In this document: one piece after another, positions 35,412 to 45,800 of the stretch | Layout: the number at the start of each line of letters is the position of its first letter | Numbering within the stretch: the first letter of the stretch is position 1 | Assembly (NCBI RefSeq): GCF_024519435.1 | Contig: NZ_JALJRZ010000002.1 | Location: forward strand, 372,001 to 436,000 | Direction: 5' to 3' | DNA from: Terrabacter sp. Ter38 | GTDB taxonomy: Bacteria; Actinomycetota; Actinomycetes; Actinomycetales; Dermatophilaceae | DNA length: 64,000 nucleotides | Position numbers and translations under genes: made by a program | The notes under the pieces: generated by a model | Database searches by the model: none | The model's input: only the letters and a program-made list of their open reading frames with translations | What the model was told of the DNA's origin: nothing

Positions 35412-35446
35412 GGAGCCGGTACGGCAGCACCTGCTGTGCCGGCTCC
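35412..35446 (+). terminator. Terminator-like hairpin after the S8 protease gene
   Basis: Outer 8-base arms GGAGCCGG/CCGGCTCC enclose further partly paired bases, 40 bases after the stop codon. No U-tract. Confidence 0.55.
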
Positions 35447-35644
35447 CGCGTGCCGACCAGCCGGGTCTTTGCCCGGCCACTGGCCCCGTCAGGAGCGAGA
35501 CGGTGGAGTGACAGTCAGACAGGAAAACGGACAACGAGGCATCTGGTTCGTCGTGTCCTCCTTTTCCGGACATTTGCTCGATACGTTGTGAAAGCCCCTC
35601 ACCCTCAAGGGACATCGCCGGTTCCGGGGGCAGGAAGGACTCAC

Positions 35645-37552
35645 ATGAAAGCCAGGATCCTTGCCCTCGCCAGCTCCCTCGCCGTGGCCGCGCCGTTGGC
35701 CATCGGGACACTGAGCGAGGCACACGCCGCACCGACGAGCGCCACCGACACCGCGCCCGTCACGCTCGTCGACGGGATGACGTCGCCGAGGTACGACTAC
35801 ACGACCGCCATCCGCGAGACCGTCTGGGTCGACGCGCCCGACCTGGACGGGGACGGCAAGGCCGAGCGGATCGCCACCGACATCATCCGGCCGCGCGAGC
35901 TCGACGGCACCGCACGGGTGCCGGTCATCATGGACGCCAGCCCCTACTACCTCAGCCTGGGCCGGGGCAACGACAGCGAGTTCAAGGAGTACGCGGCTGA
36001 CGGCAGCCCGACGAAGTTCCCGCTCTACTACGACAACTACTTCGTGCCCCGCGGCTACGCGTTCGTCGCCGTCGACATGGCCGGCACCGCCCGGTCCACC
36101 GGGTGCACCGACGAGGGCGGTCGCTCCGACGTCGAGTCAGCCAAGGCCGTCGTCGAGTGGCTCAACGGCAAGGGCAGCGCCCACGACTCGAGTGGCGCTC
36201 TCGTCCAGGCGACGTGGAGCAACGGCAGCACCGGGATGATCGGCAAGTCCTATGACGGGACGCTCGCCAACGGGGTCGCCGCCACCGGCGTCGACGGACT
36301 CAAGACGATCGTGCCGATCAGTGCGATCAGCTCGTGGTACGACTACAGCCGCTGGCAGGGCGCCGTGAAGTCGCGCCACTACGCCAGCAGCCTCTCGCGC
36401 ACCATCGCGCAGCGCCGCACGATCCCCACGGACTGCTCGGCGCGGCTGGCATACATGGACGCCAACGACGCCGACTCCACTGGCGCCTACACGGACTTCT
36501 GGGCCGAGCGCGACTACCGTGACGGCACCTTCTACGACGCGTCCAACGTCAAGGCGAGCGTCTTCATCGTCCACGGGCTCCAGGACACCAACGTCAAGAC
36601 CATGAACGCCTCCAAGTGGTGGGAAGCATTGGGGCAGAGTGGAGTCAAGCGCAAGATGTGGCTCAGCCGCCTCGGCCACGTCGACCCGTTCGACCACGAC
36701 CGTCAGGAGTGGGTCACCACCCTCAACCGGTGGTTCGACCACGAGCTCATGGGGATCGACAACGGGATCGATCGCGAGCCTGCCGTCCGCGTCGAGACCA
36801 CCCCGAACCAGTGGGAGACCTCGAAGACGTGGCCGATCCAGTCCGCGCGCACGATGTCGCTCAACCCGCGCAAGGACGGCACGATGGCCCTCGGCAAGCA
36901 GGACCCGGGCACAGCCCCCTATGTCAACAACTCCCGCCTGTCCGAGACCAACGCCGTCTCGCTCACCGCGAACCCGAACCGCGTGCAGTTCCTCACCGGA
37001 GCGCTGACGAAGGACGTCCGGATCTCCGGCACCCCCACGGTCGACCTCGGCGTGACCCACACGGCGCCCGTCGGCCAGGTCTCCGTCATGCTCGTCGACT
37101 ACGGCGCGATGGACCGGGTGAGCGCCACCGGTGACGGTGCCCTGACCCTGGCCACGGAGACGTGTTGGGGCGGGGCCATCGCCACGGACGACGCCTGCTA
37201 CAAGGACGTCACCCGTCGTCTGCAGAGCACCCAGCTGCAGGTGCTGGCTCGCGGTTGGGCCCGTCTCGACGGGGCCGGCAAGCACCAGGTCACCGTCGAG
37301 CTGGCAGCCAACGACGTTGTCGTCCCGGCGGGGCACCAGCTGGGTCTCGTCGTGAGCGGGGCGAGCAACGGCGTCATCGCCGTCGACACCAGCTCAGGGA
37401 CGTATGCGGTCGACCTGCGGTCCACCCGGCTGAACCTGCCCGTCTCCGGCCCGATGAGCGGATTCGCTCCCGGACACCTGAACGCCAAGGACGCCGACAA
37501 CCTGGCCCGAGGCACCCTTCCGGACCTGGACGAGACCGTGTGGCCCCGGTGA
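35645..37552 (+). CDS. Secreted X-Pro dipeptidyl-peptidase (S15, CocE/NonD family)
   Basis: A 635-residue secreted peptidase. The signal peptide ends AHA near residue 28. The alpha/beta-hydrolase core has the nucleophile Ser202 (IGKSYDGT), Asp314 (HGLQDTNV) and His345 (GHVDPFD). The C-terminal jelly-roll domain (about 430-635) is typical of CocE/Xaa-Pro peptidases. It removes X-Pro dipeptides from peptides outside the cell, complementing the neighbouring S8 protease. A GGAAGGA site precedes the ATG. A strong hairpin lies 52 bases after the stop. Confidence 0.9.
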   Translation: MKARILALASSLAVAAPLAIGTLSEAHAAPTSATDTAPVTLVDGMTSPRYDYTTAIRETVWVDAPDLDGDGKAERIATDIIRPRELDGTARVPVIMDASPYYLSLGRGNDSEFKEYAADGSPTKFPLYYDNYFVPRGYAFVAVDMAGTARSTGCTDEGGRSDVESAKAVVEWLNGKGSAHDSSGALVQATWSNGSTGMIGKSYDGTLANGVAATGVDGLKTIVPISAISSWYDYSRWQGAVKSRHYASSLSRTIAQRRTIPTDCSARLAYMDANDADSTGAYTDFWAERDYRDGTFYDASNVKASVFIVHGLQDTNVKTMNASKWWEALGQSGVKRKMWLSRLGHVDPFDHDRQEWVTTLNRWFDHELMGIDNGIDREPAVRVETTPNQWETSKTWPIQSARTMSLNPRKDGTMALGKQDPGTAPYVNNSRLSETNAVSLTANPNRVQFLTGALTKDVRISGTPTVDLGVTHTAPVGQVSVMLVDYGAMDRVSATGDGALTLATETCWGGAIATDDACYKDVTRRLQSTQLQVLARGWARLDGAGKHQVTVELAANDVVVPAGHQLGLVVSGASNGVIAVDTSSGTYAVDLRSTRLNLPVSGPMSGFAPGHLNAKDADNLARGTLPDLDETVWPR

Positions 37553-37604
37553 TCTGGCGCTCACGCACGGTCTCTCGTCCCTGACGCCGCCTTCCAGAAC
37601 GAGC

Positions 37605-37637
37605 GGCCCCCACTCCTGGCAATCAGGGGTGGGGGCC
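37605..37637 (+). terminator. Terminator-like hairpin after the X-Pro peptidase gene
   Basis: Arms of 14 bases (37605-37618 and 37624-37637) with one G-T wobble and a 5-base loop. Confidence 0.7.
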
Positions 37638-37877
37638 AGCTGCGTGTCCCGGGGTGTCGCGCGTGCATGACTGCTCAGGAGACGCTGTTTCCGGCCCGGG
37701 GCGCCGGTGACGCACGGGTGGTCGCGGCATACGCTCTCGCCCCCAGCGAGCGCGACCACACCGCGGAAGGCCGGCGGCCGCCCTGTTCACCCCGCCAACC
37801 GGGGCCCCTGTCGCAGGGTGCCGTCGGCGTCGCGGCGGCGCGTACAGATGGCGCAGCGGCCGGCTCGCCGAAGGCGC

Positions 37878-38564
37878 TCAGCCAGGTTCCCTCAGAAGAT
37901 GAGGCAAGGCTTGTCCGAGCCCGGACCGCCACGCGGAGAGTTCATGGCCGCCGGAGTGCTCCACGTGGACGAGGTCGAGGCTCGCAGCGTCGGCACCCTC
38001 CCAGAACTCCCGGTTAGAGCGTAGGAGGTCGGGATCCTCGGCGGTGCCGGCCTGCATCCAGAGGCGGAGGCCGGTCGCTGCCTGGACCTCGGCCGCGACC
38101 TGGCTCCCGGACAGCTGTACGGGGTCGCCCGGCCACCACAGCGCGGCGGACCCGGTGGCGGCTCCACCGAAGAGTCTCGGCCAGTGTGCGGCGACGTAGA
38201 GGGCGGCGTTGCCGCCCAAGCTGTGACCCAGCACGACGCGTCGACGTGAGTCTGCGGTGACTGCACCAGACTGCTCGAGGAAACCTCGGAGCGTGTCGAC
38301 CAGCCTGTCAAGCAGCACTGGATCCGTCAGTGATGCCACCCGCGACGGACCGCGAGTGGTGGAGCCCTCGATCGACTCGACGTAGACCGTGGTGAGCGGG
38401 CCGATGGCCCCCTCCTCCTGCAGCGAACGCACCGTCTCCGGGATGCCCGCGTCGATCATGGGTCGGCCGTCGAACAGAACGGCGAGTGACGTGTCAGTGG
38501 AGACGGGGGCGGTGGCCTGCTGCACCGAGAACACGGTTCCATCCACGAAAGCACGACGTTGCAT
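37878..38564 (-). CDS. Esterase of the enterochelin-esterase/esterase D type
   Basis: A 228-residue alpha/beta hydrolase. The nucleophile elbow GHSLGGNAALY is at about residues 129-139. An acidic residue in the AGTAEDPDLL segment and a late histidine (EHSGGHELSAW) complete a likely triad. It lacks the N-terminal lid domain of true Fes enzymes and has no signal peptide. The start at 38564 follows AAAGGAGAG; the in-frame extension to 38861 is without homology. It is divergent from the YtrA-type regulator across 244 bases. The substrate is unknown. Confidence 0.75.
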   Translation of the reverse strand: MQRRAFVDGTVFSVQQATAPVSTDTSLAVLFDGRPMIDAGIPETVRSLQEEGAIGPLTTVYVESIEGSTTRGPSRVASLTDPVLLDRLVDTLRGFLEQSGAVTADSRRRVVLGHSLGGNAALYVAAHWPRLFGGAATGSAALWWPGDPVQLSGSQVAAEVQAATGLRLWMQAGTAEDPDLLRSNREFWEGADAASLDLVHVEHSGGHELSAWRSGLGQALPHLLREPG

Positions 38565-38800
38565 CCGGTGCTCTCCTTTGGTGAACGAGTCCGCGGCAGT
38601 CCCACCCACGTTCTTCCGCACCAGAACACTGTCGCGCTCAGGGCTGCCGCCGTCCACACTGCCAGCCCCTCCGCGGTGGGCAACAGGCGGCAAGCACTCT
38701 CTCTCTAGGCGCTCGACGCTGCTGCGCCCAAGGGACGCTGATCCCACCCCGAAAGATGAGCGGCGAGAGGCACTGGCACCGACAACTGAGTTCGCGTACC

Positions 38801-38824
38801 GTTGTACTATGACACTAGTACAAC
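38801..38824. promoter_or_regulatory. Perfect palindromic operator spanning the GntR start codon
   Basis: GTTGTACTA (38801-38809) and TAGTACAAC (38816-38824) are exactly complementary around 6 bases; the ATG start codon (38809-38811) lies inside. YtrA-type GntR repressors bind such TA-rich palindromes and autoregulate, so this is very likely the operon operator. Binding would occlude a start that has no ribosome site and may be leaderless. Confidence 0.75.
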
Positions 38825-39303
38825 CGAGTGACTCCGAGCCTGGCAAGGCCGGCTCGGCCATCGCCTTCCAGCTCGATCCCGCGTCCGGGGTGCCGACGTT
38901 CCTCCAGCTGGTTCAACAGGTCGAACACGCCTTGCGGCTTGGATATCTCACGACCGGAGATCAGCTGCCCAAGGTCCGCGATGTCGTGGCAGATCTGGCC
39001 ATCAACCCGAACACGGTCATGAAGGCGTACCGGGAGCTCGAGCACAAGGGCCTGGCCTCGGGGCGGCCAGGGCAAGGCACGTTCGTGACGGGCACCTTGA
39101 GCCAGGCCGGTCTGCCGGAGATCGCTGGGTTGCGACGGGCGCTCCAGCGGTGGCTCGTTGATTCAGCCAATGCCGGCCTGGACGAAGACGGGATGGTTGC
39201 GCTGTTCAGCAGCACGCTGCGGGATTTTCGTGAGCGCGGCGCGGCGGCCGAGTCCAGAGCGGCCCGCAGCGCCCCGCGAGAAGTCGGAGGTGGCGTCGCA
39301 TGA
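38809..39303 (+). CDS. YtrA-type GntR-family repressor
   Basis: A 164-residue regulator. The winged helix-turn-helix covers about residues 27-95 (VPTFLQLVQQVEHALRLGYL, KVRDVVADLAINPNTVMKAY, GQGTFV), followed by a short helical tail rather than a large effector domain, as in the YtrA subfamily. These repressors control adjacent ABC-2 transporter genes and respond to cell-wall-active antibiotics or related stress. The palindrome across its start codon supports autoregulation. Its stop overlaps the ABC ATPase start. Confidence 0.88.
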   Translation: MTLVQPSDSEPGKAGSAIAFQLDPASGVPTFLQLVQQVEHALRLGYLTTGDQLPKVRDVVADLAINPNTVMKAYRELEHKGLASGRPGQGTFVTGTLSQAGLPEIAGLRRALQRWLVDSANAGLDEDGMVALFSSTLRDFRERGAAAESRAARSAPREVGGGVA

Positions 39304-40187
39304 ACGTGATCGAGACGTCCGCGCTGGGTCGGCGCTATGGCGGCCAGTGGGCTCTACGCAACTGCACCCTCAATGTCCCCGAGGGCCACCTGGTGGCCCT
39401 GGTGGGTCCGAATGGAGCGGGCAAGACGACATTGCTGAACATTGCGGTTGGACTGACATCGCCGACCGACGGGCAGATCACCGTGCTGGGTGGGATCCCT
39501 GCCGGGTCGCCGACCGCGCTGGATCGAATCGCGTTCGTCGCCCAGGACATGCCCCTGTATAGGAACCTGTCCGTCTCCGACATGCTGCACGTGGCGCGCA
39601 ACCTCAACCATGGGTTCGACGTCGCATACGCGCACGGTCGGCTCGGCAACCTCGGGATCGGGTTACGGCACAAGGTCGGCAAGCTGTCGGGGGGTCAGAG
39701 GGCGCAGTTGGCCCTCACCCTTGCTCTGGCCAGGCATCCTCAGCTTCTGGTCCTGGACGAGCCAACAGCGTCACTGGACCCGGTGGCACGGCATGACTTC
39801 ATGGCAACTGTCGTCACGGCGATGACCGACGACGGGGTGTCCGTCATCCTGTCCTCGCACGGCTTGGCAGAGTTGGAGCGCGTGGCCGACTACCTCGTCC
39901 TGCTCACCGACGGAGCGGTGCGCGTCGACGGGCCGGTCGATGACCTGCTCCGCCAGCATCTGCGCCTCACCGGCCCAGTGGGCGCGCCGGTCGACCCCCG
40001 CTGGCACGTGGTCGAGTCTCGCGACGCCCGAGCTGTACGCGTGCTGCTCGCCCGGGTCGACGACCCGGCCATGCCCGTCCCAGATGAGTGGGAGGCGCGA
40101 GCGGTTGGTGTTGAGGAACTCGCGCTCGCCTACCTGCGGGAGTCACCTGCTCCCACGCGTCCTTTCATGGTGGAGGCGGCCCGATGA
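39300..40187 (+). CDS. ABC transporter ATP-binding protein
   Basis: A 295-residue ATPase. Walker A GPNGAGKTT (about residues 37-45), signature LSGGQ (about 129-133), Walker B LLVLDEP and the switch histidine in LSSHGLAE are all intact. The C-terminal 75 residues form an extra domain. The ATG overlaps the regulator stop, and the permease start overlaps its own stop, giving a tightly coupled YtrA-ABC-permease operon, probably for antibiotic or envelope stress. Confidence 0.92.
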   Translation: MNVIETSALGRRYGGQWALRNCTLNVPEGHLVALVGPNGAGKTTLLNIAVGLTSPTDGQITVLGGIPAGSPTALDRIAFVAQDMPLYRNLSVSDMLHVARNLNHGFDVAYAHGRLGNLGIGLRHKVGKLSGGQRAQLALTLALARHPQLLVLDEPTASLDPVARHDFMATVVTAMTDDGVSVILSSHGLAELERVADYLVLLTDGAVRVDGPVDDLLRQHLRLTGPVGAPVDPRWHVVESRDARAVRVLLARVDDPAMPVPDEWEARAVGVEELALAYLRESPAPTRPFMVEAAR

Positions 40188-41212
40188 CCACCATCCTGAC
40201 GAGTGTGCCGACAACGACGCCGCGACCGGTGCCGTGGCGCCGGTTGGGCTGGGTGGCCTGGCGCCGCCACCGCTCCACCCTGCTGGCCATCGTGTCGCTC
40301 ATGACCGTGCTCGCGGTGCTGCTGCTGGCCAGGGGACACCAGATGCGCGAGGCGTACGCGACTGTGCAAGCGTGCACCCCCCAGGCATCCGCGCGATGCG
40401 GGTTCGCCTTCCGCCAGTTCCGTGAGACGTATACGAATACCGGCGCTCTGGCCGCGCTCTTCGTGTGGATCCCTGCTGTGACGGGCGCGTTCGCCGGGGC
40501 TCCGATGGTGGCCAGAGAACTGGAGTCGGGCACGTTCCGCTTCGCCTGGACTCAAGGCGCGGGACGCACCCGTTGGATGCTCGCGCTCACTGCCGTCGGG
40601 GCGCTGGGGGTCGTGTCGCTGGCCTTCGCCTTCGGCCTGCTGATCTCCTGGTACCAACAACCTCTCGTTTCCACGGCGATAGAGCAGCGCCTCCACCCGA
40701 GCGTCTTCCCCGTGACCGGCGTAGCCGTGGTCGGCTGGGCCCTGACCGCCTTCGCCCTGGGCGTGTTCCTCGGGCTCCTGACCCGCCGGGTTCTCCCGGC
40801 CGTCGCGCTGACTCTGGCGGCATGGACGGGGTTGGCCTTCCTGGCCTCGGCCTTGCGTGACCACTACGCGACACCCCTGCTGACGAGCGCGATCCAGCTG
40901 GACGACGCCGCTGTCACCGTCGACCAGTGGTGGACGAAGGGCAACGCCCGCGTCACGTACGCCGAGATCGACCAGGTCCTGCAAGCGGCCGGTGTTCAGC
41001 CCATCGACGGGGGGACCATCGCCGCTACCCCCGGAATCCAAGCGGTCGACCCGGTTCAGTACCTCATCGATCATGGCTACCTCCAGAGGACGACCTTCCA
41101 GCCGGACAGTCGCTACTGGCCGTTCCAATGGATCGAGTTCGGCTGGTTGACCATCCTGTCTCTCGTGCTGCTCGGCACGAGCGTCTGGCTTCTCCGCCGC
41201 CGATCCGCCTAG
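40184..41212 (+). CDS. ABC-2-type transporter permease
   Basis: A 342-residue membrane protein with about six hydrophobic segments. A large extracytoplasmic loop containing CTPQASARCGF follows the first helix, and another of about 100 residues precedes the last. The cytosolic ARELESGTFRFAWTQG segment is typical of ABC-2 permeases paired with YtrA-type ATPases. The start overlaps the ATPase stop. Confidence 0.85.
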   Translation: MTTILTSVPTTTPRPVPWRRLGWVAWRRHRSTLLAIVSLMTVLAVLLLARGHQMREAYATVQACTPQASARCGFAFRQFRETYTNTGALAALFVWIPAVTGAFAGAPMVARELESGTFRFAWTQGAGRTRWMLALTAVGALGVVSLAFAFGLLISWYQQPLVSTAIEQRLHPSVFPVTGVAVVGWALTAFALGVFLGLLTRRVLPAVALTLAAWTGLAFLASALRDHYATPLLTSAIQLDDAAVTVDQWWTKGNARVTYAEIDQVLQAAGVQPIDGGTIAATPGIQAVDPVQYLIDHGYLQRTTFQPDSRYWPFQWIEFGWLTILSLVLLGTSVWLLRRRSA

Positions 41213-41536
41213 GAGCCCTGTCGGTCATGCCCTACGCGTTCAACCTCAGCTCGCGCTGGCGTGATCGGGCGCGTCTGATCCTGGAGGAGGCACAATCCGG
41301 GAACATTCCGTGGATGGTCCCCTCGGCTGGAGTTCACCCTTCCGGTGCCGGGCTTCTGGCGGGTGCTGGTCGACGCCTCGGGGCTGGCGTCCGACCTCTC
41401 GCCCACCGCGCCCGCTCGAACGGTCGGGTACGCCGCGCCTCCTGCTTGGGACGGCTCCGATGTGCACTGTTGCAACAGCCTTGCAACAGTGCACCGCGAC
41501 CTTCGTGGTGGAGCAACCACAACGAGGGAGACGGAC
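41213..41536. other. Intergenic region with long palindrome, no supported gene
   Basis: 324 bases between the ABC permease and the HAF-repeat gene. A frame starting ATG 41227 and another coding a VPGFWRVLVDASGL stretch run through it, but neither matches a family and both lack a convincing start; a decayed gene is possible. The notable item is the inverted repeat at 41462-41494. Confidence 0.5.
41462..41494. promoter_or_regulatory. Perfect 14-base inverted repeat upstream of the HAF-repeat gene
   Basis: GTGCACTGTTGCAA (41462-41475) and TTGCAACAGTGCAC (41481-41494) pair exactly around CAGCC. It also contains a direct repeat TTGCAACAG at 11-base spacing (41470, 41481) and an internal 12-base palindrome. 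It ends 42 bases before the next ATG. The sequence is AT-richer than the surroundings, favouring an operator over a terminator. Confidence 0.6.
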
Positions 41537-42709
41537 ATGAGCAGACGACAGATCTCGGTACTTGCGGCGGTGGCCAGCGTGGCAGTGATGATGGCCGTGG
41601 CGCCCGACGCGCGTGCCGCCGGGGTGCGCGCTGACATCACGGCGGGTGCCCAGCGCGGCCCCACGATCACTGCCTTGCCGCTCCCGCCGGGGGAGACCAG
41701 CGGCGACATCATCTCAGCCGCTGGGCCTTGGGCGGTCGGCTTGTTGACGGACGACGCGCTGCACCAGCACGTCGCCATCTGGAGGAGCGAAGGCACCCGG
41801 TGGTCCGTCCGGGACCTCGGAGACTTCGGCATCTCCAGCCCCAACTCCGGGCTCTCGGCCACCGGCGTCAACGCCAGGGGGCAGGTGGCCATCGGCATCA
41901 ACACCGGTGCGGGCATGGGCGGCTGGATGTTCGACGGTGCAACGGTCCACCAACTCGTCGACTTCGCCGGGGGGACCGACGCCTACGCCCGCGCGATCAA
42001 CGCCAACGGCGAAATCGTCGGGGAAGCGCTCGATGAGACGGGCAACGACTTTGCGGCGGTATGGCGACACTGGTGGTCGCCGCCGATGGCTCTCGCCCCA
42101 ACGGCCGGCTTCGACGGCTCGTATGCCCAAGGTGTCGACTCGCGCGGTGAGGTGGTCGGTGGCAGCTTCTCCAACGGCCCGGCGCCAACGCTTCCCGTCG
42201 TGTGGGGTCGGGACGGCACTCCTCGGATCCTGCCCGACCTGGGTATGGGTGGTGACCTCTTCGACCGCAACGACCTGGGCCGCACGGTGGGTCAGGTGTT
42301 CACGGCCTCTGGTTCCGAGGCGGCCGTGTGGGACCACGGGCGGCTGCGCGACCTCGGAGTCTTCTCGGACGACACCTTCTCCCGAGCGATCGGCGTCGGC
42401 GAGACCGGTGAGGTCGTCGGGTTCGCCGGCACACGGCCCAGCTCGGGGATCCCGCTACGCCAACTCGTGTTCTGGCCCGGTTTCGGACCCACCCGTTCGC
42501 TTCTCCCACTTGACCTTGACTGGCAGGACAACGCCTACGCTCACGCGATCGTCGGCGACACGGTCTTCGGGACGAGCATGGCATCGCATGGAACCAAGGA
42601 GCGTCCGACCGTGTGGACGCACGCGTTCGCGCAGTCGTTCGTTCCGCGGGCCAACGCTCGGCCGGCGACCGCGCCGCGCGTGGTGTTCGCAAGTGCGGGC
42701 GCGCGATAG
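41537..42709 (+). CDS. Secreted HAF-repeat-like beta-propeller protein
   Basis: A 390-residue protein with a signal peptide (ARA cleavage near residue 27). The body has repeated units of the HAF type, each with a Gly-Asn/Ser-Arg/Asn-Gly-x-x-Val-Gly core: VNARGQVAIG, INANGEIVGE, VDSRGEVVGG, VGETGEVVGF. Trp residues at regular spacing (IWR, VWR, VWG, VWD) mark propeller blades. No catalytic residues are recognised. A GGGAG site precedes the ATG. A terminator-like hairpin separates it from the downstream regulator gene. Confidence 0.8.
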   Translation: MSRRQISVLAAVASVAVMMAVAPDARAAGVRADITAGAQRGPTITALPLPPGETSGDIISAAGPWAVGLLTDDALHQHVAIWRSEGTRWSVRDLGDFGISSPNSGLSATGVNARGQVAIGINTGAGMGGWMFDGATVHQLVDFAGGTDAYARAINANGEIVGEALDETGNDFAAVWRHWWSPPMALAPTAGFDGSYAQGVDSRGEVVGGSFSNGPAPTLPVVWGRDGTPRILPDLGMGGDLFDRNDLGRTVGQVFTASGSEAAVWDHGRLRDLGVFSDDTFSRAIGVGETGEVVGFAGTRPSSGIPLRQLVFWPGFGPTRSLLPLDLDWQDNAYAHAIVGDTVFGTSMASHGTKERPTVWTHAFAQSFVPRANARPATAPRVVFASAGAR

Positions 42710-42731
42710 GTGCCGTCGGCCTCGAGGCCGA

Positions 42732-42766
42732 GGAGTCCCGGACGGAAGCTCGCCGCCCGGGACTCC
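42732..42766 (+). terminator. Terminator-like hairpin after the HAF-repeat gene
   Basis: Perfect 10-base arms GGAGTCCCGG/CCGGGACTCC with a 15-base loop, 23 bases after the stop. It is preceded by a 14-base palindrome (CGGCCTCGAGGCCG). Confidence 0.6.
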
Positions 42767-42808
42767 CGAGTCAGCGGACACGGCAGCACGGATGTGTTTC
42801 GATGTTTC

Positions 42809-45800
42809 ATGCACTTCTCGGTGCTCGGCCCGCTGCGGGTGACCGGGCCCGACGGCCCGGTAGCCCTGGGTGGGCCCCGCCAGCGGGCCGTACTCGCTCT
42901 GCTCCTGGTTCACGCCGACCGGGAGGTCGCGACCAGCCGACTCATCGACGGCGTCTGGGCCGAGTCTCCGCCACCCACTGCTGAGCGCACCCTTCACGCC
43001 TACATGGCCCGGCTTCGTGGCCTGCTCGAGCCCGACCGAGCACCGGGCACCCCACCGCTCCTGCTGACCCGCGGCGAAGGGGGCTACCGGCTCCGAGTGC
43101 GGCCCAGCGATGTCGACAGCCTCGTGCTGGAGTCCGCCGTCACCGGAGCGCGGCTTCGGCTGGGTGCCGGCGACGCGGCAGGCGCGGCGGTTCAACTCCA
43201 GTTCGCGCTGGCGACGTGGCGCGGCCCCGCCCTGTGTGACCTACTCGAGTTCCCGGCACTGAGTGCCGCCGCCGATCGCCTCGAACGGCTGCGGGCAGAC
43301 GCGGTGGCTGACCTGGTTGACGCCGAACTGCGCCTCGGCAAGCACGTCGAGCTGGTGCCCAGGCTCGCGGAGCTGGTTGACGAAAGTCCTTTCGACGAGC
43401 GGCTCTGGTGCTCGCTGGCGCTCGCGCAGTACCGGGCAAGTCGCCAGGCTGATGCCCTGGAGACGGTGCGGCGCGCCCGCCACCACCTGGTCACCGAGCT
43501 GGGGATCGAGCCCGGGCCGGCGCTGCACGATCTGCAGCATGCGATCCTGACCAACGACGCAGCGCTGGGATTCCACGCGCCATCGGCGGGGGCGCCGGCT
43601 CGCCCGCACCCCGGCCTGGAGGGTCGCGGCGACCAGCTCCACGCGCTGCGGAAGGCGTGGTCCCTCGCGTGCTCCGGCCATGGCGGTTGCGTCATCGTCA
43701 GCGGCCCGGAGGGTATCGGCCGCAGCAGGCTCCTACGTGCGTTCGCGGCCGAAGTCCACGCCTCTGCCGGCAGCGTTGTCGAATGGCGTGGCGCCGACGC
43801 ACCCACGAAGGTCGACGAACCCGCGGATACCGACCCCGGAGGCGCCCCCGTCCTGGTCCTGGCGGACGATGTCGAGACCTCGACGCCGACCGAGTGGAGG
43901 CTGCTGAAGCAGTGGATCGAGGCCACCCGCCGCCGGCAGATACTGGTCCTTCTCGCCATCCGTGACGCGTGTGTCACGCCGGAGCTTGGCGCACTCCTGG
44001 CGCGGATCGACCCGACGGGCGAGCGGAGCGTCCGATTGAGCCCGCTGGAGCCGGACCAGATCGCGAGGGTGGCCGCCTCCTATGTTGGACCTGCGATGGC
44101 GCTCGAGGTGGCCATGCAGGTGGCTCAGGACTCGGCCGGAATACCCGCGCGGGTCCATGCCGAGATCGAGGCTCGTGCGGGGTCGAAGCTACGAAACGCA
44201 GTATCGGACTCGATGGTTGCAGCGACGGCAGACTGGTCCGGGGCCAGGCGGGGGGAGGCCGCCCTCGTGACGAGCCTGTTGGACCTCTCGGCCGTGGAGT
44301 CTGCCGCGAATGTCGCCCGAGCCCTGGCAACCGGCGCACCCGCCTGCCCCTACCCGGGGCTCGTTCCATTCGACGCCTCTTCTGCGGGGTTCTTCGTGGG
44401 TCGCGAGGAACTGGTCGCGCTCGGCATCGCCCGGCTGGCCATCGCCGGCTCGCTGATCGTCGTGGGCGCCTCCGGTGTCGGAAAGTCCTCACTGGTGCGT
44501 GCGGGCATGATCCCTGCCCTGCTCTCAGGTGCGATTCCGGGAAGCGACCAGTGGCGCATAGACCTGGTCACCCCCACCCTGGGCGGCCTCACCGCCACGA
44601 GACACCCCCTGGCCGCGGACCTCCTCGTCGTCGACCAGGCCGAGGAGCTGTTCGGCCTGGACCCGAGCTCCAGTGACGACTTCGTCAGATCCCTGCAGGG
44701 GGCGCGGGGCGACGGCAGCCGAGTGGTGCTCGTGGTCCGGTCCGACATGTACACGACCGTTGTCGGCGACCCGCGACTGGACGAATTGGGCTCGGCACCA
44801 CAGCTGCTCGTCGGGTCCATGACGGACGCCGAACTGGCCAGGGCGATCCAGGTCCCCCTGCGCCGAGCCGGCACGGACTGCGAACCGGGCCTGGTCCAGG
44901 CGATCGTCGCCGACGTATCCGGTGAGCTCGGCGCGCTGCCACTGCTGTCCACGACGATGCGCGAGCTATGGGAGCTGTGCCCCAGCGGGCTGCTCACCCT
45001 GGCCGCCTATCACCAGCTGGGCGGCATACGGGATGCCGTCGCGCGACTGGCGGAACGCGCCTACTCGGGACTTGACGATGACGAGCGGTCGGCGGCCAGG
45101 GAGATCCTGGTGCGGATGGCCTCACCGGGAGAGGGGAACTCCGTCGTGCGCGGATTTGTCCAGCTGGACTCCATCGCCAGCGCCGGCCCGACCCGACGCG
45201 CCCTGGACCGGCTCGTCACCGATCGCCTCGTGACGGTGGACGAAGCCCATGCCAGCGTGGCTCACGAGGCCCTGTTCGCGCAGTGGCCACGGCTGGCCGC
45301 GTGGCTTGCCGCCGACTCGGAAGCCCGAGCCATGAGGACCCGTATCGGACAGGCCGCGAGCACGTGGGCGGAAGGTGGTCACCTGGACGCTGACTTGCTG
45401 CGGGGCCCGAGGCTGTCGGCGGCTCTGGAGCTCGTGCATGACGGCCGTGGCTGGCTCACCGCCGGTGAGACCGCGTTCATCGACGCCAGCGAACGCGCCG
45501 ACTCGCGGGTTCGACTCGACCTGGTGGAGGGCCTGCGTGCGCAGCGGAAGATCAACCGCCGCCTGCGGACCGTCGCCACGGTCGCCGCCGTAGCCCTGCT
45601 GGTGGCGACCAGTGCTGTGGGTCTGGCCCTGCACGCTCGGGACGCGGCGAACCGGACCGCGACCCAGTCGGCTGCGCGCGGACTCGCGGCGCAGGCGCTG
45701 ACGACACGGCGCCTCGACGTCTCCCTCCTGCTTGCCGCCCAGGCAGCCATGCTGGATCCCGGGGTCGCGGCCCGATCCGCACTGCTCGCCGCGCAGGCAA

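Noticed and set aside
37638-37877. Rightward frame 37667-38017
   Set aside because: Overlaps the 3' end of the esterase on the other strand and has no family resemblance.
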